Source: Cladocopium goreaui (Eukaryota > Sar > Dinophyceae > Suessiales > Symbiodiniaceae). Taken from it: DNA of 64,000 nucleotides. Both the position numbers and the translations under genes were made by a program. Below, one piece after another: positions 26,501 to 36,200 of this stretch. The DNA is taken from NCBI GenBank assembly GCA_947184155.2, contig CAMXCT020000502.1, positions 805,296-869,295 of the forward strand. Reading direction: 5' to 3'. The notes below the pieces were generated by a model, which saw nothing but the letters and a program-made list of their open reading frames with translations, was not told the DNA's origin and did not search any database. Position 1 is the first letter of the stretch. Each line of letters starts with the position of its first letter.

Positions 26501-29500
26501 TACACACCATGTGCATGTATATATATATATTATACCCTTTACATATATATATATATATTATACTAACACCCTATATATAATATATCTATGAGTACCTCAT
26601 TCTTACTATTGCAATTAATTGTATAACCAGACATCTACCAGGTCAAGCCTCAGGTTCCCAAGATCCAAGTCGCTCTGCCTTCTTGTTGGAGATCATCTGC
26701 AGATCATCCTGGCGAGGTGTGAAAATTTCTCTTGTTGAATCCCTACGCTGAACGCGTATGGTGAAATATAAGATGTTTTTGGATGAACATGATTATCATA
26801 GGTTATAATGTACATGATACATAATTGGGATTCACCATTGGGGGTGATACATAACATTTTTTTGGTGTTCACACGGGTAAGAAATGGCTATCTTAATCTC
26901 ACCATTTCCTGGTCGTGGGCCCAGGGGCAGCCCTGCGCAGATGCGAAGCAACGATGAAACAGCTGCCCACCCTCGATATATGATGCAAACAATCACGGAA
27001 AAAAAACAGATTCCTTTTTTGGGTTGGATAAACAGATTCAAAAAGGAACTGTATGTGTATATATATATATTATATATAATGTATGTAATATGATTATATA
27101 CAATATACATACAGGTATATTTACCCTCTGGCCTCTGGTAATCGAAAATGGCGTGCTAAAAAATAGGTGATTTGTAGATAATTTGGCTATTGAACGTAGT
27201 GATTTCCCACCCAGCCAGCTTAGATTGATACACCATCAATCATGGAAGCTAGACCTATTTTCTGACAAATCATTTTAAACGCGGCATTAAACAAACTAAA
27301 TGGGTATGGCGCAAAACTTTTGAAAAGGAAATTATGTTCAAAATCTGTTAGAATTACCCTCTGGTAAACTAACATAACTATGGAAAATCACCATTTTTGA
27401 TGGGAAAATCCAATATAAATGGCCATTTTCAATAGCTAACTGTTAGTCATTACCAGAGGGTAAGAATCCAAATTGTGAAAAGTGAAAAGGAAACGATCGT
27501 TCCGCGGGGATCCGGACGTATGGAACAAGTGAGTTACGGTTATTTGAGAGGTCTGATCCGAAGCTATAGAATGTTAGTAAAGCAATAATAAACCAGCCAT
27601 ATTTTGAGGGTCTATACTATCTATACCACCCAATTCTGGTAGAACGTGTATCAACTTGTTATTTTAGGCTATGGATCAAGGGTTTTAGGGATATGATGTA
27701 TGGATTATGGGCATGGATCGGGGCTATGGATCGCCTGTGGGTCCTGGGTATGGTCATCCCACCATATTGGGATTTTTTACATTGGCCACTACAGTAGTTG
27801 TTTCCTGCTTTTAAGGGGATGACCACCCCCCAATATGGGAAAGGAAGCTTGACCATGGAAAGAAGAATTGAGAATGTAGTTCCGAGGAAGGAAAATAACA
27901 CTGTAAAAATCTACTAAACCTCTCATCTGGGTACATTATATATAATTACTAATTCAGGAACCTGAAATAAGGCTCACAATCTTGATAATTCCCAAATCCT
28001 AACCATCATTCCAGGGAAGGAAAGCAACGTGAGGTCATGATAAATATGATCCAGATCTCATGTTTTGTCAATGGCAATTTCAGGACGCTAAGATGGAGGT
28101 ACTCTAGCATGTAAAGCCATGTTTTGGGGTAAAATCCCCTGAATTTTAGCCCTTACATAGGCCTTATATGTGGTACGTACTTCAAATAAATCGGTGCCTG
28201 AAATGGCCATTGAAATTCCAACATTATATAAATCTATAACTATTAGACTACGGTGATATATCACTATTGCATTATTATTATCCCATGATTATCCCATCAA
28301 ATAATCCCTCCTTGTAATGTTTTTTTTCCCACCACTTAAATCATGTTTTTTTATGTTTTCCATGCCGCCCAGCTTCAATCAGCCCACATTTGCTGAAATG
28401 TTTGAAGAGGATCTTCTCATCTGCACCAAAGGGAATGCCGGTCACCACAATGGTGCGCTCCACAGAGCCAACCTAAGGCTGATCGGCTGATCGTTGGGTG
28501 ACGCATGTTATGGAGATCTTCCGGGGGAAAACCATGGGAAAATGGAGGTTTATAGCTGGGAAAACCATAGGAAAACCCATAGGAACATGGAAATTTACCC
28601 GGCCTGGTAATGACTAACAGTTTGCGAACTTGCAAATGGCCATTGATAGTTGATGACAATTTACTATGAATCATGGTGATTTTCCATAGCTATGTTAGTT
28701 TACCAGAGGGTATGCTGCGATATAGATAGATATAGTGGGATGTACTTGGATGCATAACCAAGAAACATGGGATATTTAATATTAATCACCCCCTTAAATT
28801 TGAAGGTGATTGTCGCAGATGGTTGGTTTTTTTTTCACCTGGGCTTTAAAAGTTCCTCCGTTGTTCCCGTGCTACTGTACCATTTGGGGTTCCCAAGGAC
28901 CAACCAGTGCCCAGTCGCGATCAGTCCCATTGTTTGGTAACCAGGAATCTTTCCGCAATTTCTCCACTGAAAAAAAAACGAGTATAAAGAAATGGACTTA
29001 CAAAAAGTATCATATCTAGTCATGAGTATCATTTCTTTGAGATATCCAGTAATCATATCTACTACAAAAATCAAAGGATATCCAACCTTTCGGCAGCTCC
29101 AGCATGCTCCAGCTGAGATATTTTGACTTCATTTTGGTTGCCGGATTTCCCGGTTCTTTTGATCAAATCAAATCAATCATGGGTTGAGAATGGTGGTGTG
29201 GGTTTGTGATTACGAATCATGGAGCATGTTGAATCCCCCCTAAAAGAAGGGTTGCAACCACTGATGATCTTTCATCCCATTTATTATTCCATTAATTTAC
29301 TATCCCGTTATTAAATGGAATCATAATGGCCATAATGGCCATTTCCTTAAATAATCCTTGCTGTCCCTATTCAATGGGTCGTTAGAAAGAATTAAATCAT
29401 TCATATCCCATTTATTATCCCTATTAACCATCATTAACCATCATAAACCATCACTAACCATTATTATCCATTGTTATCCCATTATTATCCCATGATGTTC

Positions 29501-29686
29501 CCATTACTATCCCTATATTATCCCTTTTAAACCATATGAATGGCCATTTTCCCCAAAAAAAACACGCATTTCTCGCGCCTTGTCCGTGAAGCCACCGGTC
29601 TGTGGAAGTACTCGACCTCCCATCCGCAAGGAACCTCGCCTGGGAGGAGATCTTGATCTCTCCTGAGCTGACGAAGTCTCCGACAT
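11571..29686 (-). CDS. RBM39-like: RBM39/CC1-like splicing factor, 18 exons, 449 aa
   Basis: Exons, 5' to 3' on the minus strand: 29579-29686, 29087-29112, 28942-28966, 28374-28472, 26674-26708, 25975-26079, 24976-25054, 23485-23559, 21835-21878, 20970-21048, 19888-19929, 18496-18607, 17043-17092, 16055-16231, 15034-15078, 14400-14460, 13115-13213, 11571-11659. They sum to 1,350 nt with one frame and a terminal TGA. The start is ATG at 29686 (MSETSSAQERSRSPPRR). Order: short SR-type N-terminus, RRM1, RRM2, Ala/Pro linker, C-terminal UHM, AAPAAP tail. This matches RBM39/CC1-like and U2AF-like factors, nuclear proteins that bind pre-mRNA and partner ULM peptides at the 3' splice site. Donors are 6 GT, 6 GC and 5 GA; 15 of 17 acceptors are AG|G. 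Exons 2 and 3 (26 and 25 nt) are the weakest; the rest join across domain cores. Confidence 0.85.
12062..12210. repeat. Family C MITE
   Basis: Complete copy in intron 17 of the RBM39-like gene, nested within a longer palindrome (arms ~11955-12050 and ~12210-12310). Confidence 0.8.
12435..12587. repeat. Family C MITE
   Basis: Intron 17. The right arm is altered (GGATCCTGTTGCATGG replaces GGATCCTGAAATGG). Confidence 0.8.
13115..16231 (-). CDS. RBM39-like: UHM-coding exons 14-17 of the RBM39-like gene
   Basis: 16055-16231 carries an Ala/Pro linker and the UHM start (TSCTLLLQNMFQPTK). 15034-15078 gives VDLTKDPKFYDAIRE. 14400-14460 gives DTHDECAKHGKVVHVTVDPR. 13115-13213 gives GLIYVLYETPQQRL and ALNGAWFEGKKITAT. 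The acidic helix, the HG-V-H-VD block and a WF...K.ITA ending are the U2AF-homology-motif signature. The usual R-x-F ligand motif is read as AWF here, so the arginine position is changed. Introns begin GA, GA and GA. Confidence 0.85.
13284..13332 (-). other. Possible spliced-leader-like relic
   Basis: On the minus strand, 13311-13332 contains ATTTTGGCTCAAG, matching the 3' part of the dinoflagellate spliced leader with one extra base upstream. ATGGCTCAAG recurs 25 bp downstream. It sits in intron 16, about 70 bp upstream of exon 17, so chance or an old retro-insertion are both possible. Confidence 0.25.
13728..13833. repeat. Family A MITE
   Basis: Intron 16 of the RBM39-like gene. Both termini are mutated (CCCTCTAGTAA; TTACGGGAGGCTA). 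Confidence 0.75.
14140..14252. repeat. Hairpin family G (AACAATAATAAACCACCC)
   Basis: Arms AACAATAATAAACCACCCATT and GGATGGTTCATGGCATTGTT. Other copies are near 3208-3297, 18226-18325 and 21601-21707. Confidence 0.7.
15124..15249. repeat. Hairpin family D copy
   Basis: Second copy of the family seen at 2328-2450. The left arm is nearly identical; the right arm is more diverged (TAAGTGGGATG replaces CGAGCCGTGGGATG). It lies in intron 14 of the RBM39-like gene, just upstream of exon 15. Confidence 0.8.
15725..16010. repeat. ~285-bp composite palindrome containing family A ends
   Basis: A complete family A copy (15725-15825) is followed by TAACAATTCCA...CCCAGATGCTCCATG and, after a short loop, the reverse complement of that block, then the left half of another family A copy (from 15944). 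The arms are about 100 bp. It lies in intron 14 of the RBM39-like gene, ending about 50 bp from the exon 14 donor. Confidence 0.75.
17371..17418. repeat. 9-bp tandem repeat CCTCAACCG
   Basis: Five copies grading into CCTTAACCG, in intron 12 of the RBM39-like gene. Confidence 0.85.
17512..17650. repeat. Hairpin with (TA)n core
   Basis: Arms CATCCCAGTTGGTAAGTGG and TTGCTAAGTGGGATGCATGCC surround TATATA runs. Possibly related to family D. Confidence 0.5.
17967..18070. repeat. Family A MITE
   Basis: Complete 104-bp copy with exact terminal repeats, in intron 12 of the RBM39-like gene. Confidence 0.9.
18226..18325. repeat. Hairpin family G copy
   Basis: Intron 12; GAAACAATAATAAACCGCCC pairs with GGATGGTTTATGGCATTGTT. 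Confidence 0.7.
18496..23559 (-). CDS. RBM39-like: RRM2-coding exons 8-12 of the RBM39-like gene
   Basis: 23485-23559 ends in the RNP2 strand RKLHIKNLRP. 21835-21878 gives helix 1 (VVRDDDLRSIFRLE). 20970-21048 gives PFGDFEDFLM and the RNP1-like GECWITYKN. 19888-19929 gives helix 2, DAMTSMQGFQLVGQ. 18496-18607 begins with the last strand ELSITMLSVAK, then an Ala/Lys/Asp-rich linker. The phase is continuous across four introns (GT, GT, GT, GA), which strongly supports the model. Confidence 0.85.
18726..18823. repeat. Family B MITE
   Basis: Intron 11 of the RBM39-like gene. The right end CCAATCAG pairs imperfectly with CTGGTTGG. Confidence 0.8.
19516..19647. repeat. Hairpin family E copy
   Basis: Intron 11; AATGTCAACCTTGGATTAAT pairs with ATCCAGGGTTGACATT. 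It abuts the family A copy that starts at 19648. Confidence 0.7.
19648..19768. repeat. Family A MITE
   Basis: Intron 11; variant with TAAACGTTTAC arms and a GGCCGGGTA right end. Confidence 0.75.
20020..20100. repeat. (TA)n microsatellite
   Basis: Interrupted (TA)n in intron 10 of the RBM39-like gene, about 90 bp upstream of exon 11. Confidence 0.9.
20561..20742. repeat. Family A MITE, compound copy
   Basis: 182 bp in intron 10. ATAGATGGTTTAC-(AGTA)CCTATTAAAAATGG occurs twice, as if one arm had been duplicated. Confidence 0.8.
21601..21707. repeat. Hairpin family G copy
   Basis: Intron 9 of the RBM39-like gene, about 130 bp upstream of exon 9 in + coordinates. Confidence 0.65.
22027..22092. 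repeat. 11-bp tandem repeat AACCCATTTAT
   Basis: About six diverged copies in intron 8 of the RBM39-like gene. Confidence 0.8.
22216..22369. repeat. Family C MITE
   Basis: Complete copy in intron 8. Confidence 0.85.
22924..23029. repeat. Palindrome AGGCCCCCAGTTATAAGTTGG
   Basis: The arms GAGGCCCCCAGTTATAAGTT and AACTTAGCTATCTAGGGGGCCT are near complements, with a TATAGTTATAAGT core. Intron 8. Confidence 0.7.
23254..23365. repeat. Family B MITE
   Basis: Intron 8. The flank after the copy (TTGCCATTTTCCAAAACAGG) is repeated after the copy at 43110-43219, so the two share a common ancestor longer than the MITE. Confidence 0.8.
23664..23741. repeat. Family A MITE, shortened
   Basis: 78 bp with an internal deletion, in intron 7 of the RBM39-like gene. 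Confidence 0.7.
23828..23930. repeat. Family B MITE, 5'-truncated
   Basis: Starts at GGTTTCAACCCCTCTGAAAA without the CTGGTTGGT end. Intron 7. Confidence 0.7.
24145..24286. repeat. Family C MITE
   Basis: Intron 7; slightly shortened. Confidence 0.8.
24602..24705. repeat. Family A MITE
   Basis: Complete 104-bp copy in intron 7, inserted in a (TA)n run on both sides; this is the best evidence for a TA target. Confidence 0.9.
25073..25142. repeat. 10-bp tandem repeat GGGATTTAAT
   Basis: About six copies directly upstream of the exon 7 acceptor region of the RBM39-like gene. Confidence 0.85.
25584..25689. repeat. Family B MITE
   Basis: Intron 6; both terminal repeats are intact. Confidence 0.85.
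25795..25903. repeat. Family A MITE
   Basis: Intron 6; ends about 70 bp from exon 6. The left end is mutated (CCCTCCAGTAG). Confidence 0.8.
25975..28472 (-). CDS. RBM39-like: RRM1-coding exons 4-6 of the RBM39-like gene
   Basis: 28374-28472 encodes the first half with the RNP2 strand (TIVVTGIPFGADEK), ending in GAA before a GC donor. 26674-26708 supplies DDLQMISNKKA, the beta2-loop segment. 25975-26079 supplies the RNP1-type strand PTGVAIIEFSQEEF and the last strand ILGQSVQA. One RRM is thus split by introns of 1,665 and 594 bp. RNP1 lacks the usual aromatic pair (VAIIEF), as in some RBM39 RRM1 domains. Confidence 0.85.
26277..26590. repeat. TA/CA-rich interrupted microsatellite
   Basis: Over 300 bp of TATATA with interspersed ACACCC, in intron 5 of the RBM39-like gene. 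The open frames here are repeat translation (Tyr/Ile/Thr). Confidence 0.9.
27355..27462. repeat. Family A MITE
   Basis: Complete 108-bp copy in intron 4. Confidence 0.9.
28068..28213. repeat. Family C MITE
   Basis: Intron 4, diverged. Confidence 0.75.
28596..28712. repeat. Family A MITE
   Basis: Intron 3; left end TACCCGGCCTGGTAA. Confidence 0.8.
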
Positions 29687-30124
29687 GGATATGGTGTAAT
29701 GGATTACCCTCTGGTAAACATACAAAAAGCTATTGAAAATGGCCATAGAAATAGTGGATTTATCCATTAAAAATGGTGATTAATAATGGATTATTAATGG
29801 ATATGACTTATTATCATAGAGTATTATAATGGATTACTAATGGATATCAATGGATTCTTAATGGATTATTAATGGATTATTAATGGATGGTGTAATGGAT
29901 TAAGTATATCATTGATCCATTAATATAGTAATCTTTCAAATATATGGAACAATAAAACATCTTCCAAACCACCAACCAGTTATGGTAATCAACATTTACC
30001 CTCTGGTAAAAATTAAAAAAACTATGGAAAATCACCATGTTTAATGGGAAAATCCATTATTTTTATGGTCATTTTCAATAGCTATGTTTGTTTACCAGAG
30101 GGTATAATCATAGAATATTATAAT
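29687..30124. repeat. Short upstream region of the RBM39-like gene, all repeats
   Basis: Between the ATG at 29686 and the LINE-split MITE lie a truncated family A copy (29705-29779), (ATTAATGGAT)n from about 29785 to 29900, a right-hand fragment of family B (to 29980) and a complete family A copy (29997-30104). I see no TATA box or other promoter element I can support. Confidence 0.7.
29997..30104. repeat. Family A MITE
   Basis: Complete 108 bp; the nearest intact hairpin to the start of the RBM39-like gene. Confidence 0.9.
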
Positions 30125-30166
30125 CTGGTTGGTGGTATACCTACCCCTCTGAAAAATATTAGTCAA
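30125..30166. repeat. Family B MITE, left part, cut by the LINE
   Basis: CTGGTTGGTGGTATACCTAC... runs into CTGAAAAATATTAGTCAA and is interrupted there. The element resumes at 40846/40864 and ends at 40922. Confidence 0.9.
30149..30166. repeat. Target-site duplication of the LINE, left copy
   Basis: CTGAAAAATATTAGTCAA, 18 bp (a 19th base, T, is also shared), repeated exactly at 40846-40863. Confidence 0.95.
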
Positions 30167-30255
30167 TTTTCCACTTTCCCGTTGGCTGCCGCGGTCTCAC
30201 GAGCGGCGATGACCGAAGCCTGCTTGGCGTGCTTCGTTCACCTAAAATGTACAAC

Positions 30256-33200
30256 CTATGCACCACCAACCGCAAAAGATGGAGTATGGACACTCCACGG
30301 CCGACACATGGTTTTATGTGTTCCCATCACTTGCTGAAAGTATCTCCACAGGTTATTCATTGCATCGATGGCTCCTGGAAGGCATGGCCTCTTTTTGAAA
30401 CCTTTGACAGCAATGGAAAAACCCAATGGCCTCAGGGCTTTAACATCATGCATCTGAATCGGTGACTCGATTCCCTTCAACCACCATTGCAAAAACTTAA
30501 TCCAAACTCGTGATTGCCTCGACAAGTCCAGCTTAAATTGATCTGCCTCCACTGAGTCTGTCCTCAGCGCATATACCTTGTCTCTTATCTGCACGGGTAC
30601 CATCATGCCAGTTTCCAGTGCAAATGCTATGTAAATTTCCAAACAACTGATCGGCTCTCCATCACCCCATTGCACCCCACGAATCCAGCATTGGAATCGC
30701 TTTGCAAACACGGCAGTATATGGACAACCCTCTACATACTCAGGCGACGGACACGGCAAGACAAACAAGGGACCAGACACCTTAGTAAGGGCAATCCAAT
30801 CAGGGCAGGCCAACGGCACCTCTCTCCTGGGAGTGGCCTCAAGAAACCTGTCGCATACTGTCACCAACAGATCCTGAAAGGCACACATGCGTTGGAAAAC
30901 TGCACCACGTTCAAGTACAATGGCTTCCATTTTTTGAAAAAGAGGGCCATGATCAAGTCGTACCGCATTTTTTGCACTTTGGTCAGCACATTCATTACCC
31001 CAAGCATGGAGACGCTGTACCTCCGAAAGACCATTCACATCTGTCACATGCGCCTTGACTTTGAACATCTGAACGTCACCTTCACTTCTACGCTGTAGGT
31101 GCCATAAAACTTGTCCCCACAAGTCTGCATGTTGACCTAGGATGACCTTTCCACCACGCTTAATTGCATCACCCATCGCATGAAATTGGGACACAACCGC
31201 ATCACAATCCGAAAAAACGTCCATACACCAAAACTTTTCCAAGGCCAGGACAAGTGCATAAACTTCGGCTCTATAAGAACTGTGATCCTGAAATGGCAAG
31301 ATCTGCCTGACGACTTCCACCATCACATTCTTTTCACGCTGCCATTCAATGACCGCCGAACCAGCTAAGCAACAATCCCAGTGTGTATTGAAAAAGGCCG
31401 ACCCATCTGTGTAAACATGTCTACGTCCATGTACCTGGGCAGGCAAGGCATTTTGGCGAGGAATCTGCAAACAAACTTTCTCGGTGAGCGGTTGTCCAAC
31501 CACGGGGAACAAACAAAAGGCCCAGACTGCCTGATTCTGTCCACCAAGCCACTCAATTACATCTTTATGCTTAACGCGCAAGTCGCTCAAACCACTACAG
31601 TGAAAAAGGCGGTGAAGTTTGCCATCCTTTTCTCCGCAAAACACACACCTGTCATTCACAGATTTGCTGGCATAATGAGATAACCCATCATTGGTGACAT
31701 GCTTTCCGCAAGCATAGGTTTGCAAGATGCCCTGGTGGCGCATCGGTCTATTGCGCATGCTTTTGGCAAATGACGCGGCATCAAAGGTTTCTGTGTCAAA
31801 CATCGGACGTTCAATTTGGTTGGCCACATGATACGGCCAAGCTTTATGCAACATCCGCATGACAAATGGAACAGAATCCTCCAGCCATCGCATCCGAAGT
31901 CCAGAAAAGTGTTCCATGACCTCCTTGTCAATCCACCTCCAACCGATGTCATTGAATGTCGACGCAAGTTGTTTGGTAATTCCAGCATTGGACTTCCAGC
32001 ATCGGTTGACAAGACGGTTCAGAAATCCTTCCTTCCTATCCGGGAAGATGCGCAAATATCGCCTGAAAAACTTAAGTTTCCTCTTCGCAAGTTGCAGTTG
32101 AGGGTCACTGAATTGGCCGGTGGCATTAACGGCAAGCCAAGCATTGGCACCTGATTTATATAAACCCAGAGCCTCTGCAGTGGCGGCACGTAGCCGATGA
32201 TTTTCTTGGGCAGTATGTTTATGGAATTCGGATCCAAAACCTGCAATACCAGCACCAAGAGTGGCACACATCTTACCCTTAAACTGACGAGGTAACTTAC
32301 GGTTCTTGACCCTTTGAAGTGTTGCAACAGCTTTGCAAAGTCGGTTTTTTGCCACCCTCTTGCACTTCTTTTTGCTATATGACACATCACACCCAAGGTC
32401 TTTTGCAGACAACTTGACACAAACCGGCTGGCCATTCAAAGTGACATGTTGCAACTGGCGTCGGATGTACGTACTGGTGCCCCACAACCAAGACTTTTCA
32501 GGGGAAATTTCCATGCCTAAGCTAGAAACAAGTCTTTCCAGTCGTGCAATGGCCTCACGGAGAAGCGACACCGAAACAGCTGAAAGTCCCCAGTTGTCAG
32601 CGTACATTACAATGCTGATGCCGGCATTTCCATCTTGCATGATTTCTGCCGCCAAAATGGTCAACGTAACCATAGAAACAACACTGAATGCACACCCCTC
32701 AGGAACGCCACACGTACTGAAATGCTCATCTCCAACCTGTCCTGCAACTTCAACCAGTCTGCGCAAACCATCCAACATGCTTTGATGGGCAGTGATGTAT
32801 CGACCAGGTATCTTGAGCTTGTGCATAAGTTTGGCAAGAGTGGAACGTGGAATCAAATTAAAGCACTTTTTCAGATCTATGACAAGACCGCATCTATGTA
32901 AGCCTGTTTCATGTGCTTCATCAATCCAGTCACACACCAATGCATTAAGACAGTCAGCACTCAACCTAGCCGCGATTCCCCCAATTTGAGGAGGTACCAA
33001 TGCCCCTAGATGTTGGATCACCTGCAAACTCCTAAATCTGCTCCACAGCCGGTAAATGACACTCACAATGGTGATTGGCCGCACCGCAGTTGGTCTGTGG
33101 TTATCTTCCCCGGGCTTGGCCAACATGGTGACTCGAGCCAAAGTGAGTCTGGAGGGCCACGGCATACCATTTTCAATGGCTCGGTACAGCATGAAAAGCC

Positions 33201-36200
33201 ATGTAAGCAATTGATCTGGCATCATTTGCATATCACGCATAGAAAAACCACAAGCACCCCTTGCACTTTTAATTTTGACTCCCTTCAAACATCTTCTCCA
33301 AGTGTCATGCTGAATCTCCTGGAAAGGACACGACGGACAGTCATTTAAGCTTTGTACAAAGGCATCAGCTTCATGGTTCACTACATCAGGTGCCTGCCAA
33401 AATTGGTTCCAAGCATCGCAGACCATGCTTTGCATTTTTTGTGGGCACGCCTCTTTTCTGGGTTGTGTGAGCATCAAATCATTCATAGACCGACATTTCA
33501 CCGTCCTGTCAAGGTGAAGGAAGTCGGCATCAATTTCCTTGAGAATGGCTTGCTGCCCCTGAAAATTAACTGGCATTCCCACTTCCAAAACACACGGTTG
33601 CTTATACCTAAGCCTCTGAGACCCACCCAAAGTCCATCTCTGTCTGGCAAGCGGTTGCACAACGTCATAGGACATAAAGGTGGGTGGTGGTGCAGATTTC
33701 TCTTTAACAGCCTTATAGGCCATTCCTCCTCCTTTGGCAAGATCAGTAAGTGAGAGCTTATTGAAGCGCTTGAATTGTTCATACCTCTCACCTCTGACCT
33801 CCTTCTGTACCATGTCATGCAAGACTTCATACAGTCCTTCCACGTAGACACGTTCAGGCAAGCAGGAAGGGACAAACCATCCAATTTCATCCAAGATCCA
33901 TTGCTGAAACCCTTTATGGAACCCGCTGGCAGAGCAAATAGCCATCCAAAGCATATTGCATTGCATCAAGTTCTCACCTGTAGGATTCCTTTCACGTGCT
34001 CGAAGTTGTCTACCCAAGCTCAGCAGACGTCGACACTGAGTAACCCTACGTTTGAGTTTAATAGAGATTTGACCTATGGACACATGAACGTCCCCCTCTC
34101 TGCCTGGCCGAAGAACGTGTGCAGAAATGGGTTTTTTCTTCACAGCTTTGGCACGACATCTCTTGAAACATGCTGCAGGAACAGGTATTTCGTGACCTTC
34201 AACATCGACTGCACTATGGCGTATCATGTCATCGAAAGCTAGTGCAAGCTGCTCGAGTGCTTTGTCAGCATGTCCAAGAGCCAGGGCCTCCTGGAATTTA
34301 TGACCCCTTCTGTTACAAGCCACCTCACAATTTTTCTCCAACATCGCATTATCAAAAAGCAGGCCATCCACACTTCGGGGAAGCGACCACACCTGTTTCC
34401 AACACGGACTTTCACCAACATCGAACGTAGCCTCCAAGACCGGGTGAGCATCAAACATGTGGTGGTCAACCGTACCGCAGTCTTTAAAAAACTTCGCCAT
34501 GATGTCATTCACCAAAATGAAAGATCTTCGTGCGGCATCCTTACAAGTGGGTTCTGGAACTTTCTGATGCATCATCCACGCAAGCTCAGCGCAATCATGC
34601 CATCCCTTTGCACGCAAGGATTCCCAAAAAATGCAATCTCCCAAATCACGATTGAAATCACCAGTAATCAGAGCGGGGCCCTTATAGTTGGTGGCTCTTT
34701 GAAGACCAGGCAGAATGGCATTAAGAAAAACCTTTTCACCATTGGCATAAGTGCAGTTATTGATAGGTGGTGCATACGCAACGCAAACATACGCACGAAC
34801 CCCATGTCCCAAGTGGACCAATGCATCGCTGAACCTGCAGGAAGCTTTGACATCATGTTCCAGTTCCATGGGGTATGGTACAAGCTGTAACCTTGAAAGG
34901 ATGGCTGTACCCATGGCCTTACCTCTATAAGATCCTGCATTGTTGGAATGTTTCTCAACAGGCTGGCTGAAAACAGAATGGACATCGTTTTGATGAAATC
35001 TGCGTTTGAGAACTCCAAGTGCCGCAACTATGTGTGATGTCTCGGACGCTGTCCAGATTCCATCCGGCCATTTACAAATTTCACTCTCATGACCAAGCAG
35101 CTGTGCAGGATTGAAAGTGCGGACCACCACCGGTCCCGGGTTCAAAGCTTCTCCTACACGCCAAACCTGTGCATGGGAAATCATGGACAAAACATGAAAA
35201 CAGCTGTAAGTAGGGCATGGCCAGTAAGCATATCTATACACACAAAATTTGCCTCTACTCCATCTGCAGAAGAAAAAGGTTGGGGCAAGAAACATGTCAT
35301 AGGAGACTTCCACCTCCCGTCGATGGCATCTAAAGCAATCGGTGCTGCTCCAACGTACAAAAACATGGCAAAAACAACGTTCTTGCAAGCGCAGACCCCA
35401 TGAAAACAAAAGGTCAAAGGGCATGCGGGAGCTCAGTCGTTCAAACAAATTAATGCCTCCAATGACTAACTGCCGGAGGCTGTCATTCTTTTGATGTGGG
35501 CTATCACCAAAATCCCTACCCTGAAAAGGTAGGCTATACACATGTTTGCCGCCCTCATCAAGACGACCATCATCATTGTCGCCATTAAAGGGTCGACATC
35601 TTTCACCACTGCCGCCACTAAACGGTCGGCTACGCAAACATGCTTTGCAGAGGCATTGTCTGCTCATTTCATTGCCGCCACGAAACGGTCGGCCATCTAA
35701 TTCATTTCCATTGCAATCATCATCCAATTCCATTATACACTCACCACCGATAAGAAAGCACTCATGTAAGTTACTTACCGACAAAGGTTTGTCATTACAC
35801 CAATTTTCACAACCATCCACGTGATTGTGGTTTTCTCCAACATGCACAGGAAAGCTCTGGCAAGCATGCAAGTCACGCTCTTGGGCAACTACTGGAACAT
35901 TAAGAGCTTTACTTAGCAACGTGTGACAAGGATCACAACCAGGAACATTGGGACATCGGTCACCTTTTGGAACTTCAGGCTTGCAAAGAGTCGGTTGATG
36001 AGTCCTGTCCAACCACCGCCCACAAACTTCGGCATGGCTATGGGTGGTAACATGGGCATGGACAACTCTTCGTTGCTCCCCTAAGTGCGGTTGGCTTCCA
36101 TCACAATGAACAAAATTATGCATCCCCCCAGATGAAAACCCGGAGGTAGATTCCGCAAACTGATCATGCATTTCACCGAATTGCCTCGTGCAACCATGTC

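Noticed and set aside
26280-26591. 103-aa plus-strand ORF rich in Tyr, Ile and Thr
   Set aside because: It is the translation of a TA/CA microsatellite in intron 5 of the RBM39-like gene.
28840-28966. Longer exon 3 of the RBM39-like gene (EKLRKDSWLPNNGTDRDW reading)
   Set aside because: It needs a different phase from exon 2; the 25-nt version keeps the frame into RRM1. Left open because both are protein-like.
30670-35824. Many plus-strand ORFs of 60-206 aa across 30.6-40.9 kb
   Set aside because: All lie antisense to the intact LINE ORFs and have no independent support.
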